64,000 nucleotides of DNA from Primulina eburnea (Eukaryota; Streptophyta; Magnoliopsida; Lamiales; Gesneriaceae): positions 39,063,881-39,127,880 of the forward strand of contig NC_133106.1 in NCBI RefSeq assembly GCF_022965805.1, read 5' to 3'. The notes beneath the pieces are model-generated. The model made no database searches. It worked only from the letters and a program-made list of their open reading frames with translations, and had not been told where the DNA came from. How positions within the stretch are numbered: the first letter of the stretch is position 1; each line of letters begins with the position of its first letter. Shown one piece after another: positions 48,095 through 62,181 of this stretch. The position numbers and the translations under genes are program-made.

Positions 48095-50292
48095 ACTATT
48101 TACTCAACGTGTATTTTCTAGTATTATTGTATTTTGAGTGATTGTAATTTTTAATTATTGTATTTCTAATTTCGATTAATGTAATTTTCAATTATTATTA
48201 TTTTTGCAAAATTTTCATCGTAAAATAGCCGTTGTAAACTAGATGTTGCAAAGTAGCCGTTGGAAACTAGCCGTTCGAATATCTAGAAAATGATTTAAAT
48301 ATTGTAAAACATTTTTATTTAATATGAAATTTTTTAAAATGATTGAGTGGACTGTGAGACCCATAAATAATGAGTTTTAATGTTAAAAATAATGTGAGTG
48401 AAAGAGTTATGTTGTTATAATAATACGTGACAGTGGATCCCACGATTTTGAAATAAATTGTTTAGAAAAATGAGTTATAAGATATAATATCAAAGTTCTC
48501 CGTATTTTGTCCATGACATATTTTACGATATTTAAGTTTGAGTAAAAATAATAATGTTTTAATAATTACAATCTAATTGAGAATATAAAAATTGGAGTAC
48601 AAAATGTATATGTAAAATCACAAATTATTCATTTATTCATTAAGTTTGACTATTTTAAATTGTGTTCGACTTTTATAATTTCAAACTCGTTAACGTTTTC
48701 AATACATATCAGTAATTTACTATTTTCATAAAAATAAATGAAGTGATATATTAAAAAAATTAAAGTGTTAACATCTTAAAAAAACTATAAGACAATAATT
48801 TAAAGATAGCATCAACGAGGTAATAGATTCGAAAACTATGAAGATAAAAAATATATGATAATTGGGTAAATTGATTTAAGATTTTTATTGTATTTTTATC
48901 GTTTTAAGTTTATTTATTTGTAAGATTATTATAAAAATGAAAAAAATTGTTATCGAGGGCTAATTTAATTATTTAAATAAAAAAATTCTGGTAAATTTTT
49001 TGGTGGATGAGCTTAATTATACGAAGTGAGTACATAAATATTTTATATAAAAGAAACTTTAAAAAAAAATTGGGGGTGGGTAGTTAAGGCCGGACTGAGC
49101 TGATATCTAAGATCAAGCGTTGTGAATCTCGATTTTTATTGTTAGTTATACATATAAGTCACAAAACTATGAATTTAAACAAGGAATCTATGAAATTCAC
49201 AGAAGATATTCTTGAACGACAACAAATTTAATCTTATTGTTATAAATTGAAACACATGTTATAAAAAATAAACTAGAAAAAACGAGATTTAAAATGTACA
49301 ATTGCTAGAATCCTTCTGAGAGATTATGATAATTGTTGTTACCATTCTTGTGATGATTCTTGCAGTTTTTGTTGGCCTCTTATAAGCATGTGTGAACTTC
49401 ATCAATCGTGTGTGCAACCATCTTCTCAAATATTCGACTAGTTTTGTAATGAGCTAATTCTTTCTCCATCCAAGCTCCTCATTCATATCTTGCATTAATC
49501 CTTCTTCAATCCCAGCTTGAGTTTATATCTTCGAATTAACTTCGTCTCTCCTCTATGGCTCTCCTTTCATTGCCCCTTGTCACTTCTAAACTCATGCCAT
49601 GATCAGATAATGCTTCATCATCACAAAACGAAGGTACGTTGCCCTTACTTTCTCCAACTTCCAATAGCTAGCCACCCGACACCTTACCCATACTCCTTCA
49701 GCTATTCTACGGTACTCTTCATCTTGTCGCTATAGGTAGGGGTCAGGGTCACCAATTTTAGATGTCAAGTGGACTTCTCTTAAAACGTGTTAATTGAGCT
49801 CTTTGAAATTTTCTATTTGTGGATCTACTATTTAAACAGTAAAAATAAAATGAAACATTCATTCTCGAGTTCGATGTCTTTGAGACCGAGACATCAAAAT
49901 TCAAACTTGGCTCAAGAGACCATTCGAGCTACTCAAACCCGTATTCGAATCGAGCTGATTGGTCGAAGATTGGGTTGTTATCCTCACTGCAGTGCTTGAA
50001 CGAATTTATAATGTTCTTAGACGAACAAAGCTTTGCCAAATCATTTGGATCAGGGAGGCGAGACATGCAGCAAGGAAAGCGTGGTAGTCTGGTTTTTTTA
50101 AATAAAGTGGATTTCAGTTTTGTGTAGTTCATGAAGATCCAACAGTAGCCACTCGATTGAATTTCGTAATTGTTTTCAAATCGTATCAAGACAACGGCCC
50201 AATCCCCATTGACAATGCAGCAACAAATGTTGCAGTTGTTTGCATATTATTCCAATGACAATAGTACCTAAATGAAGGAGCTTGTAAGGGAT
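48095..50292. other. AT-rich intergenic DNA between the Harbinger relic and urease
   Basis: At 48229-48290 the motif TAGCCGTTG-AAACTAG occurs two to three times, as often seen 3' of such ORF1 genes. The remainder shows no gene or complete element that I recognise. Short frames at 49517-50189 are not supported. Confidence 0.45.
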
Positions 50293-53200
50293 CTAGAAAA
50301 GGAAATAATTCCGAGAGAGCGGAACAACGTCGGCTGCTGTGCAGGTAAGAACCTCTCCATCTGCTGTCACTGTGTATGTCTCTGGATCAACTGTGATGTC
50401 TGGAAGGGCGTCGTTGAGCTTCATGTCGAGCTTTGTGAGTTTCCTCACATTGCCTACGGCTTCCACCCGTTTATCAAGTCCGTATAGCTCTTTCACCCCA
50501 GAGTCTAGAGCCACCTGTGAATGCAGGGTGCCAGCGCGCGAAGATGACATAAGCAATCATGAGAATAGAGAAGGAGAAAACTAAGGAAGAGAGAGCCATA
50601 CCTTGCTGACAAAAGAAATTGAATTAGCACTCCCAGCTTTGCCAAATGCTCCAAACATTGGCCTCATGGTGACCTGTAATAACTTGTATTTGTTAACCTG
50701 ATCAAGAATATTCATATTTGGCCTAATTTGGGTTTCAATCCATTTACATGATAACCAAGGGGACACATTTTCTACCAAATTAATTAAATGGTGTCCAGAT
50801 AATTATGTCCCAGAGCATCACAAAAGCTAAAATTACAAAGCAACTACCTCTATCGGATGGAGAGTGCTATCTAGAGTATTCAACTTAATAAGCCGAGGAT
50901 GAAATATACCGCTGATAAACCAACTCAAGTTTTGAATTAAGTAGCATCATCGTTACCGGTTCTGGAGTTGGGATGCTTGCATTTGGATCGCCCATGTTAG
51001 ACCATGCTATAGTTCCACCTTTGATCACCATTTCTGGCTTAGCACCAAAGAATGAGGGCTTCCACAAAACAAGATCAGCCAACTTTCCCACCTGTAGCCA
51101 AGTCATATCTTCAATTTTCAGAAGCATGTGTAAAATATTTGGGATAACATGGATACACTATCTTTATAGAAGCCTCAACTCATTTTCACGATTGACGACG
51201 TTAGAAGTTATAGTTATTCTACCTCAAGTGAACCAACAAAATCAGAAATTCCACAAGCTATAGCAGGATTGATTGTGTACTTTGCAATGTATCTCCTGAT
51301 CCGCAAATTATCATTTTCTGATGGGTTGCAGTCAACTGGCCCTCTCACTACCTTCATTTTATGACCGGTTTGCCAAGTTCTGCAAATTACCTGTCAAGAA
51401 AAGAATATTAATAACGTTGAATTTGATATGGAAAAAATTTTAAACCCTAAATTTGTCACTGTGAGCAGCAATCTCTTGTTTATCGGTGTGAGCACCTATT
51501 GCTCTCATTGGAAGTGTGACAAGTCAAATGAAACATCACAAAGTTAGAGAAAGCCAAAGGTTGGAGGAGAAACCACCTCTCCGATACGACCCATGGCCTG
51601 CGAATCAGAAGATATGATACTAATTGCACCCATATCATGCAATATATCTTCTGCAGCTATTGTTTCAGCACGAATTCGTGACTCAGCAAAGGCGACATCC
51701 TCTCTGATGTCCTTGTCAAGGTGATGGCAGACCATCTGCAGAAGGATGTATTTTCACCATACCGAGGATATAAATTTCTACTTTTTTCTTCTGGTTAGAT
51801 ACTACCCAACAAGTGAAGTCGTCTATTAGTATTTTAGGATATTCACTTACAAGCATGTCAAGATGCTCATCCACTGTATTGGAAGTAAATGGGCGTGTAG
51901 GATTAGTTGACGAGGGGAGAACATTTTTCACACCACAAACTTTAATGATATCTGGAGCATGACCACCACCTGCCCCTTCACTGTGTAAATGTCAATATCT
52001 CACATATACACAACCTAGAGAGGATCCAAGAAAGGAGGTAGAATTTATTACCTGTGGTAAGTATGAATGGTTCGACCTTCAAATGCTGCAATAGTATGCT
52101 CCACAAACCCAGATTCATTTAATGTGTCCGTGTGGATATTGACCTATCCAATCTTATCATACATAAATTAAATATTTAAAAACCATGAAGAGGCTTAATC
52201 TGGCGTAATGAAGCAGCAGATACCTGAACATCGTATTCTTCTGCAACAGACAAACATCTATCAATTGCTGCTGGAGTTGTTCCCCAGTCCTCATGAAGCT
52301 TTAATCCAATCGCACCAGCCTTGATTATTTCATGTAACCCTTCTGCTTTCGCTGTGTTTCCCTATTTGAGGCAAAAAGGCAAAAAGATTGATAACACAGT
52401 ATCAACACTCACGAGTCTCAGTTGGGACGGCAACAAACTGAAGCTGAAATCAGGAAGGCTTGTAAAATGTGTGAACTTTATCATAGAGCACAGTTCCTAC
52501 TTTTCCAGTGAAACCAAAATTGAGGGGTAAATTGTCTGTCGATTGCAACATTAGTTTCATGTGAAATGGTGCAGGTGTACAAGTAGTAGCACGCGTTCCA
52601 TCAGCAGGCCCTGTACCACCTCCCACCAATGTAGTGATGCCTACACACATTTAATAATAATTAATAACAAAAATATGCAAAGAAAAGTATATGTTAACAA
52701 GATGTATTGACTGCACTTTATAAGAACTGAAAGTGAAGCAGACATGCATCTTTATACACACTGAAGGAAAAAAATTAAAAAAAAAAGAAAAAGAAAAAAG
52801 ACACGCATCTTTATCAGTAAATGGTTTTTTAAACATGTTCAGTATAAATACAATTATAAAAAATCAAGGTCAGAGAAATCTCACCACTTGTTATTGCTTC
52901 AAATGCCAATTGAGGGCATATAAAATGCACATGGCAATCTATAGCTCCCGCGGTAACAATCATTCCTTCTCCGGCTATAACCTCTGTATTTACCTATTCA
53001 GAAAAATTAATGTAATTAGAGACTAAACCTAAAAAATGCATGTCCAAGTGGATCATGGACTCACTCCTATTATCATATTGCTCACGACTCCATTCATGAT
53101 ATCTGGATTGCCTGCTTTTCCAAGAGAAGCAATATTACCATCTTTAATGCCTATATCAGCCTTAAAGATTCCAGTATAATCAACTATCACAGCGTTTGTG

Positions 53201-56200
53201 ATAACAGTATCCAAACAATCCAACGAACAATATCCACAAGCCTGTCCCATTCCATCTCTCAGAACTTTTCCACCACCAAATACACACTCATCCCCATACA
53301 CAGTAGAATCTCTTTCAATTTCTGCAATTAAATCAGTGTCTCCTAGCCGAATTTTGTCGCCAGTGGTGGGGCCATACATATTAGCATAGGTTTCACGATG
53401 CATTGAATGGGAAAAAGGAGATCCTTCTTCAATGACACCTTCTCTGAAAAATCACAGACAGCATATTCATAACCACAAGAATGGATTCAAATTCAAAAAC
53501 TGGAAAAAAAAATGTATGAGGAGCTATCTGACGTGGCATCTGTTTCCTCCAGAACACCAAATCCTCCTTCATGTACAGTTTTCATCACTTCAATAATTTT
53601 GGTTTCATCCACCATACCATCAACGATTCTATTCCCTCCCCTAATAACTTGTGTACCTCCAATCCTGACAAGAGTAACACTTTTGGAGTCCCCTGGCTGA
53701 CAAAACCAATTTTAAATTTTAATAAACCAAAAAAATGAATTGAGGCAACATCATCCGAAATACTTTTACTTCGATATAACAATTGAATTTGAAATACATT
53801 AAATATAAATTGTAAACTTTATTTTGTAGATGTAGCAGATATTTATGGTGATTTGATTTATAAATGAAAACTTTGTCCATGGAGCTGCTAAGTCCAAAAT
53901 ACAGTAGGTCAAAACTTAAACCTCGAAACGTGTAGCTGTCCCAGCTGGGATATTTAGCCGCATGCCATATGCTTTCCTCCGATCGAAAACCAAATATGGA
54001 TTGACCTCAATGAAGTGATAATGACTCCCAACCTGAAAATGAAAATAAATAAATATCGAAAAAAATACAGCCCTAACATATTTATGTGATCAGTTAACAA
54101 ATTCAGCTGTTATTTAGTTGACCATCAATTAATTAGGAAAGAAAATAGAAGCTATTATCGAAGAAAAAGGAACATTGAATCAATAACCAGTGACCGTGGA
54201 GTTGCATACCCAGAAAGAATGTGACTGATAATCTGAAGATAAGGTCTGGATGCAGAGTAAAAACTAATTGGCCAAAGCGCTAACTTTCTTAATAAAATTT
54301 TGTTTTCCTTCTCTAAATTTTAATTCAAAAAACGTTACGAGTTCCATATAAACAATACACTAGGCATTGTTCTGACACCAAGTTTGAGTAAAACATATAG
54401 CATGCTGACGCCAATATATATAAAAGAAGAGAAAAATTGAAACAAAGTTTTACAAATGAGTACCTGAATTGGCCTGTCTCCAGTGTTAGTAACTTTGAGA
54501 ACTATGCATTTTCTTCCAGAGTTGATTAAAATTTGGCCTGGCCTAACAATTAATTCACCAGGAATTTTAGCATCTGAAACTTCTGGAAACCTGTCCACAG
54601 AAGGAACTGCAATCCAGATGAACATTATACTTCAATAGCAAATTATACAAAAATTGGTTTCCACCCCATAAACAGAAATGATAACAAATTATGATTCTGT
54701 AGCCAATTAAATAATATCCTACGTATTGAGTTGTTTCAGGTCGTGTTTTTTGAGGTGAAGAGCAATTCTTGCCATCTCAACAGATGGGAAACAGGACAAC
54801 GGGAAATTAATGAAAACATTTGCTATGACATATGTGCTATAGGCTTCTGATGGAAAGATATAACTTTCATGGCTTTGTCACACAAATTTTGGATTAAATT
54901 TATTCTCAAAGAGTAAATAATAAGTAGAAATTTAGTCCATTCAACTTAAGTCCTTTGAGGAACAATGGCAATTTTCTAAGCTAAAGAATACTGGTTTCTA
55001 AAAGGGATGAACTAATGGCCTGGCATTAGTTGATAAAAACACAAGAAAGGCCATTTAGACAGATAATCACCTGGAAGAAAGGATCCATGTAAAGCCAGCT
55101 CCAGGTTTCCATTTTCACTTGATATAGGATCATGGATTGTGATCAACTTTGTCCCATCATGAAAAGTCCCCTCAACCTATATGTGCAATCATGAGCTAAA
55201 TTTACTTTATCAAAATATAATAAGTTACCGAGTGAATATAATTGCAAAAGGTAACAGAATACTTCCTCAAAACAATCAGGATTAATACCTGAACCGTATG
55301 CAGAAGATAATGAACAGATGGGAGAACTTGTCTTCTGCAAATACAAGAAATCTTTAAATTATTTGATTGCTACCGACAGTCATCGAACACTGTTCTCTAT
55401 AATTCATAGAACTTCTTGCATACAATCAACAATTAGCGGCTCTGGAATATTTCATGTTCATATTCATGTTTCTGACTAAGAACGAGGTCATCCGCAGCCT
55501 GCCTGAAACTATGAACTTAAGGAAAAAACAAGAACAAATATGTAACGCTATTACCTTCCCAACAACTGCCTCCCAAGATCCATCAACTCCACAACACTCT
55601 TATCACCATTGCGCACAAATTCCAATATCTATTCACCAACAACAAATTTTACATCAAAGGCAAGCTAATGCTCTGTTTGAATTCACCATTCATTAAGAAA
55701 ATCACCTAGGAAAACATGGTCTTTGGTTTTTTGATACACAGCAAAAGAAAAAAAAATTCTGACCCATTTGTATGAGCAGTTATAATTTCAAAAGGTTAAA
55801 TTTCTTGAATCCATGAAATGCTATTGCAGAATTTTTCTAAAATATAAGGATGATGCTTACTCTTACTCTTTTTGAAATAAAAGAGTGAAAAAAGAAAAAA
55901 TCTAATATCTTACTATTTCTCTTTTTTCTCTACTATATATTTGCTAACAAAAGAATTGGCTTTAATCAAATTCGTTGGATTTCATTAATGAATAGAAATC
56001 GTTGACCATGATCAATTTATCATATTGTAACAATGTTAACTCCGGGGATTAATCAGAAAACCATATATAAAAGCAGCAATAAATCGGAACATGGGTGTAA
56101 CACGTGGAGCAATCCAACAAAATAAACAATGTTGTAAGAATTTTAAAATCCTCGGGACGATAAGCTTCAAGAAAGCAATACCTGAGATGATATAAGAGCA

Positions 56201-56307
56201 ACAGATTCAGCGTGATTGAGTCTTAACCCACGAGCCAAACGCTTCTGGGCTAATGCTCCAGCATTATGGAGCATCAATTTGTCCATTTCTCTGGGTGACA
56301 ATTTCAT
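50293..56307 (-). CDS. URE: Urease (plant single-chain, nickel enzyme)
   Basis: Hydrolyses urea to ammonia and CO2 in the cytosol; needs nickel and UreD/F/G helpers. Eighteen exons, all phase-consistent, give 837 residues, the usual plant length: 56182-56307, 55555-55628, 55289-55334, 55071-55176, 54464-54606, 53922-54032, 53533-53696, 53065-53443, 52885-52993, 52501-52640, 52224-52361, 52052-52143, 51851-51980, 51577-51735, 51223-51390, 50957-51091, 50602-50673, 50293-50514. The gamma-like start is [11 protein letters not shown], the beta-like part follows, and the alpha-like part starts near [18 protein letters not shown]. The active site is intact: DCHVHF, the Lys to be carbamylated in [31 protein letters not shown], and catalytic MVCHHLD. 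The start at 56307 is canonical, although the frame continues 33 codons upstream to another ATG. Confidence 0.96.
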
Positions 56308-56825
56308 GTCTCTATATGATATATATTTTTTTTTTACAAATCTCCGCTGAAGTGATTTTGAAGAAAATATCGATTTGAGACAAGTAAATTTATGGTTAAT
56401 CGCCAAGTCAGAGGCTGAGATAGAGATTCTGAGACAGTGAAGAGAAGAGAAGAGCTCAGAGGAGGCTGGTCAATGAGGTCATTTTTAAACAGATTTCAGA
56501 AGAACGTCTTTGTTTATATTTGATTTCAGGCTATGGATCATCAAGTATTCAAGCTGTTGTTATTACCAAGACAAAATCCCAAATTAATTAATTAATTAAT
56601 TAATTAAAAATTCAGAGATACGCCAATTACTAGGAATATTTTATTAAAATTATTTATAAATAAATATTATTATTTTTTATACCAAAAACTTCGTTCACCG
56701 TTCTATCGATCCCATTGCTTATCGAATTATTCGAGGACTCGCATCCTTACCGTACGATTGCCCTCACCACCTCTACCAATTTGATAATCAGCCCCATCGC
56801 CGATCGGACGACTGTTTCATGCGTC
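56308..56825. promoter_or_regulatory. Shared divergent promoter region of URE and NDUFV1
   Basis: Only 518 bases separate the two start codons, which point away from each other, so both 5' UTRs and promoters must lie here. It contains an (AATT)n run at 56581-56607. I see no unambiguous TATA box for either gene. Confidence 0.6.
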
Positions 56826-59800
56826 ATGGTATGTATTCGTCCCAATCATATCGATGGATCAAAATTTTGTTTTGTTTTTTTTGGTATGTCTGAAGAAGTT
56901 TATATAGTTTGGATCTCGGTTGTGGAAATGGTAAAAAAAACAGACGAGGTTTTGACTTTTGAAATTATCAATTTGTTTTTCGAAGCCTTAATTTTGTTTT
57001 ATTTGATTAATGCACCTTTAGGGTTCTTGTTGTGAGTCCAGTATTTTATTTGTCTCTGTGCGTTTGGATGGAGGTATGTAAAAGAGTTTCAAATACTTTA
57101 TTCTAATCTCGAGGCAAAGGGATACACTATATTTGAGATATGGATTTGAAATTAAATGACCTCAAATCCACTCGTCCAAATGCACTTTGGGAGTTTTTTG
57201 GTATCACATTAACATACTCGTCAAAGGCGAGGACCCTGTGCCTGAGATTTTAGGCGCAGTGATTCACTAAGGTGAGTTCAAAGGTGAGTTCAAATGCTTG
57301 CCTGGTATAGCCTTGTAAGTTCACTCACGCGCACTTAATTACTTGTTAAAAACGAAAAGCCCAAGCCCACCCTAGCAACCAACACTGAAATAAGAAGAAG
57401 AAAGCGCTGAACAGAAGAATGAGGTGATGACATCTACCACCATAACAACTAGAAAAAGACCGATTTCACATATTTTGGATGATGAGGAAGAAGAAATTGG
57501 TGTTATCAAGAAAATGATGAAGACCAAGAAGAATATAAGTCCGAAAGTTTTGGGACTCTGATGATTCGATGAAAGAAGATGAACTTAATTTGGATGATTG
57601 AATAATTTTAATCATTTTACTCATTACTAGTTACTACGAACTTATTAATTATTTTTTGTTTTGAGTGAGATTGTGACTTAATTATTTCATATTTTAATAT
57701 ATTTATTCTCAAATGAATATATTTTTTAAAAAATTTAAAAATGTGCGTCTTGTTTCGGTAAGGCGCCCGCCTGGCCTTGCGCCTCAGGCTCCATGGCCCT
57801 TGTGCGCCTCGGCGGGCCTTGTGCCCTTGACGACTTTGAGATTGCCATTTTTATTAGTTTTCCTTGTTTGACTTGCATACAATGGTGAATTTAGGAAATT
57901 TTTAATCAGTTAGCAACAATTGCAGGAAATTTAGATTTAAATTTTTTAATCACTCCATCTGAGCTGTGACTGCCCAGTAGTATCTTGGTTAAAGTTTATT
58001 ACTCCACTGTTAGCTCAAGGGAGGGAGATCCACCCTTGACAATACCAGAGAAATGAGTAGTCTTGGGTTTTTACTTAAGAGGATAATATTTAAGCGAAGT
58101 TGATTACTGAAGATGATGAATGTGTGTTCTGTCTTATCATTGTTATTGGGATTATATACAAATTCAGTTCAGTAGGGTTTTCTAGGACAGGGAATTCGAA
58201 AATCAGGTTTGCTAAAGGTCTCGAGGATATGTGCCACTCAGGCTAATGAAGTCTTAAATTTGTAGATGACTATTGTTCGATTTTATCCACTCCAAGATAA
58301 TCATGAACTTTTATGTGCCAAGTTTGTTTCAGTTATATTTATTCGAACAAATGCCATGAACTCTTGCACATGGGAGAGGGTTCCAGTTTCCTGTTTTCAT
58401 TTCAGTCCCTGGTCTCACTTAGGATGTTGATGTGCCAAGTTAATTCACTGGATTAATTTTTATTTTCGCACAAACACGTGGCTCTATGTGAGTCTGTAAT
58501 AAATTATGAGGAACCACCAGGCATTATTTGGAAAAGTAGCTAGCATTATGTTTATCACCCCCTTGCGCACTTTTTTGAGTTTATTGTAAGTGATATTTAG
58601 TTTTTATTTTGCATTATATAATGATGGTAACAGCTTTCCTCATAGTTGGGATTTCTGCAGCTACCTCTGAACTGCAGGTCTGGTTTGGAGAATGATTGCC
58701 TTTTGTGATGTTTTGGGTTGCAGTTACTCATAGTATGCTACGCAATTGTAATTTCTTCAGTGAAGAAATGTGGATTTGAGTTATTTTTTCCCTTGCAACA
58801 TTAACTGCTAGCCCTGCATACCTCTTTATTATCCATTCAAATTATGCTACTCTTTTGTCTTTGTTTTGACAGGCATGTATAAAGAGCATTCTTTTTCTGC
58901 AAAGAACTGCTTTGGTTCGGAGGTCTAGTGAAAATTGGGGCCTGGCAACTAGGTTTTTCGGTACCACCCAGGCCGCGACAACTTCTGCTACACCGCAGCC
59001 TCCTCCACCTCCACCTCCTCCAGAAAAAACCCATTTTGGTGGCCTTAAAGATGAGGATCGCATTTTTACGAATGTATATGGCATACATGATCCTTTTCTC
59101 AAAGGTGCCATGAAACGTGGAGACTGGTATCGGACAAAAGATCTGGTGCTCAAGGGTGCTGACTGGATTGTTAATGACATGAAGAAATCTGGTCTTCGTG
59201 GACGTGGTGGAGCTGGTTTTCCTTCTGGTCTTAAATGGTCCTTTATGCCCAAGACTTCTGATGGCCGCCCATCATATCTTGTTGTTAATGCCGATGAAAG
59301 TGAACCTGGAACATGCAAAGATAGAGAAATCATGCGCCACGATCCACACAAATTACTTGAAGGTTGTCTAATTGCTGGAGTAGGAATGAGGGCGTCAGCT
59401 GCATATATTTACATTCGAGGTGAATATGTTAATGAAAGGAAGAACCTTGAGAAGGCCAGGAAAGAAGCTTATGAAGCTGGATTTTTGGGGAAGAATGCCT
59501 GTGGATCAGGTTATGATTTTGACGTACATATCCACTTTGGTGCGGGGGCTTATATTTGTGGTGAAGAGACAGCTCTTCTGGAGAGCCTCGAGGGTAAGCA
59601 AGGAAAACCTAGGTTGAAGCCACCCTTTCCAGCCAATGCAGGACTATATGGCTGCCCCACTACCGTTACAAATGTCGAAACAGTGGCTGTTTCACCCACC
59701 ATATTAAGGCGTGGACCTGAATGGTTTGCCAGTTTTGGGAGAAAAAACAATTCCGGAACAAAACTTTTTTGCATCTCCGGTCACGTAAACAAGCCTTGCA

Positions 59801-60336
59801 CAGTTGAAGAGGAGATGAGTATACCATTGAGAGAGCTCCTAGAACGACACTGCGGAGGTGTTCGGGGAGGATGGGACAACTTACTCGCTGTTATACCTGG
59901 TGGCTCGTCAGTTCCATTACTTCCCAAGAACATATGTGAGGATGTGCTCATGGATTTTGATGCACTCAAGGCTGTTCAGTCGGGATTGGGAACTGCTGCT
60001 GTCATTGTAATGGATAAGTCAACTGATGTAGTAGATGCTATAGCTCGACTGTCTTACTTCTACAAGCATGAGAGTTGTGGTCAGTGTACGCCTTGTAGAG
60101 AAGGCACAGGATGGCTCTGGATGATCATGGAGAGATTGAAGGTGGGAAATGCGAAATTGGAGGAGATCGACATGCTTCAGGAGGTGACCAAGCAAATTGA
60201 AGGCCACACAATCTGTGCCTTGGGTGATGCTGCTGCTTGGCCAGTTCAGGGGCTTATCAGGCACTTTAGACCAGAACTTGAAAGAAGGATCAGGGAGCGA
60301 GCAGATAGAGAGTTACAACTGGCTGCTGCTGCTTAA
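56826..60336 (+). CDS. NDUFV1: Complex I 51-kDa subunit (NDUFV1), mitochondrial
   Basis: Holds FMN, the NADH site and a 4Fe-4S cluster of respiratory complex I. Coding is ATG 56826-56828 as the last three bases of exon 1, a 2,044-bp intron (56829-58872, GTATGT...ACAG), then 58873-60336 in one exon: 488 residues. The N-terminus reads [20 protein letters not shown], an Arg/Ser-rich mitochondrial presequence, followed by a Pro run. FMN/NADH motifs are [24 protein letters not shown] and [17 protein letters not shown]. Cluster cysteines are in [14 protein letters not shown] and HTICALGD. Without the upstream ATG the large exon has no in-frame ATG before the presequence. The exon-1 start is inferred from splice signals and phase. 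A hAT-like element sits in the intron. Confidence 0.93.
57213..57838 (+). mobile_element. hAT-like non-autonomous element in NDUFV1 intron 1
   Basis: Ends are CATACTCGTCAAAGGC and, inward from the right, CAAAGTCGTCAAGGGC. Subterminal GGCGC/GCGCC-rich motifs are present. A residual acidic coding piece (57430-57600) includes LDDEEEEIG and, in another frame, [13 protein letters not shown] before a stop, like hAT transposase C-termini. No matching eight-base duplication was seen, so the borders are inferred. Confidence 0.6.
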
Positions 60337-62181
60337 TTCTGTCTCAGGTTTGTGCTAGTAACAAATTTTCATTTGCTTGGAAGATGTTTGACCTCCGACT
60401 CTAAAGAGTGCTCGCTAAATGTTCTTAAGTTTGATGCACGAACTGCACCATGCTCTAAAAACTGCTCCTCCTAGGGTCCGAAAGACCATTTACATTTGCT
60501 TGTCGGACCTAAGTTTTGGCTCCAGTTAGATTCGTAGAAAGAATATTGAAGGGGATAAAATGTTAAATGCCACAGTTCAACCAAATTTTCTCGCTATTTG
60601 GATGAAAAGTGAAAATAGTTCAAGGAACTTAGAATTCGATAATGTGAACGCTAACTGCTGTCATTTATCAGTTTTCAAGCAGACACCGATTTTCTCATTA
60701 TCAAAGTTTTGAGTTTTTGGAGATTCGTGTAAATGAACTAGGAGTACTTTTGCTCTTCCATTTCGGATTAAAATAACCTCAAACTTGGATATCTGTTTTG
60801 TAGGAAAGCACAGTCTCTATCAGATGCAGCTGAATAAACATTGACAAAGTGGAGCATTTAAGATGTATTGGAACAATCATATGTTGTGTGTAGACATAAG
60901 GGATAGAGATGAAATATTGTCTGATCAACATCTTTATGTTGTCTTAAGAACCTCGCAACCCATTTGTCTGTCAATAATTTGAACAGCTCGTCGACATCTT
61001 TATTCTCAGACGTTTGTTGGTTAATTAATTACTGAGAGTGATTGTGTTTTGCCATAAACATGAGTTGATATTATGATCCACTTTTGTGTTTCGACAATCA
61101 ACGAGCTCGGCTGCTCTATAATAATAACATATCAAGTCTTGATCGACTGACGAGGCAGGTGTCGTGAAAGCATTTTCATTCAATGACGTATGAATTGTTC
61201 ATGCTGTGGTTGTCGGATACAATTAGCTAATATCTAAAACGTAATTATTTTGGAAGGATTGAGGTTGTAGTTGATAAAAGGGAGCAATTGCAAGCGAGAG
61301 GAGCTCATGGGTAGCTTTTAGGTGACTTTCAAAGTAGTAGTGTAAAATTTTCATGTGATATTATCTTACCATTGTTTTTATATATAAATTATTTATACAT
61401 ATGTATCATTTTATTAAATTACTTAAAATTGCATTCCACTTTTCTAAATAAAAATCCAACATTGCAAAAATATGTTCTAGTGCTTTGATGGAGATGTTTT
61501 AGTTGTCTGTATTAATTACAAAATTCTTTGACACTCTACTAAAACTAAAAAAACGTGTTGAATGTTCGTATCGTTTGAATTGAGGGCTATCAAATTTAAA
61601 AATAAAAATAAAAATAAAAAAAATGGTCCACTCATACAGACAACCTTCCTTCACCTAATCTCATGTATTTCCATTAAGGTGCCTATTCCTTTGGCTTCGT
61701 GAGAAACATTTGGAAAAATACATGGATATTTACGAATTCTCGAGTATTTTCTTCGGGACGAATTCGAATTTTTCAATTTTACAAAATAACAAGAAATGAG
61801 AGTTCTCACGAATTTCCTTTGGAGGCTTCCTAGCAAGATCTTGAATTCTGGGATTTCTCTATTGAATATGGTATGATTTTTGCTCGCATGAATAAGATAT
61901 GAGTTTCACTTAGCCGTGCATTGTGGGTGAAAAATCTGCATTTATATATATTAGCATAACATTAGCGTTTATATGTGTGTCTATTTGATTTTTGGATCAG
62001 GTATCATGTTCATCTTTAGCCAGAACAATCCCATATCGGATTAGAAAGAAAAGTTTGCATTACTTATAAACACTATTAATGTCTCATAATTTACGTACAG
62101 TTTCCTTTTTAATATTCTTGATCTTGAAGATTTATTGGCTACAAAAAAATTTGACAGAAGACAAGTCTAAATACGGAAGCA
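60337..62181. other. NDUFV1 3' region and intergenic DNA
   Basis: CAG|GTTTGT at about 60346 and TTTTGTAG at about 60803 could bound an intron in the 3' UTR, starting about ten bases after the stop. An (AAATA)n run lies at 61600-61620. No other gene is visible. Confidence 0.4.

Noticed and set aside
58842..59351. 169-residue frame antisense to NDUFV1
   Set aside because: It is a shadow of the strongly conserved coding strand, with no homology of its own recognised.
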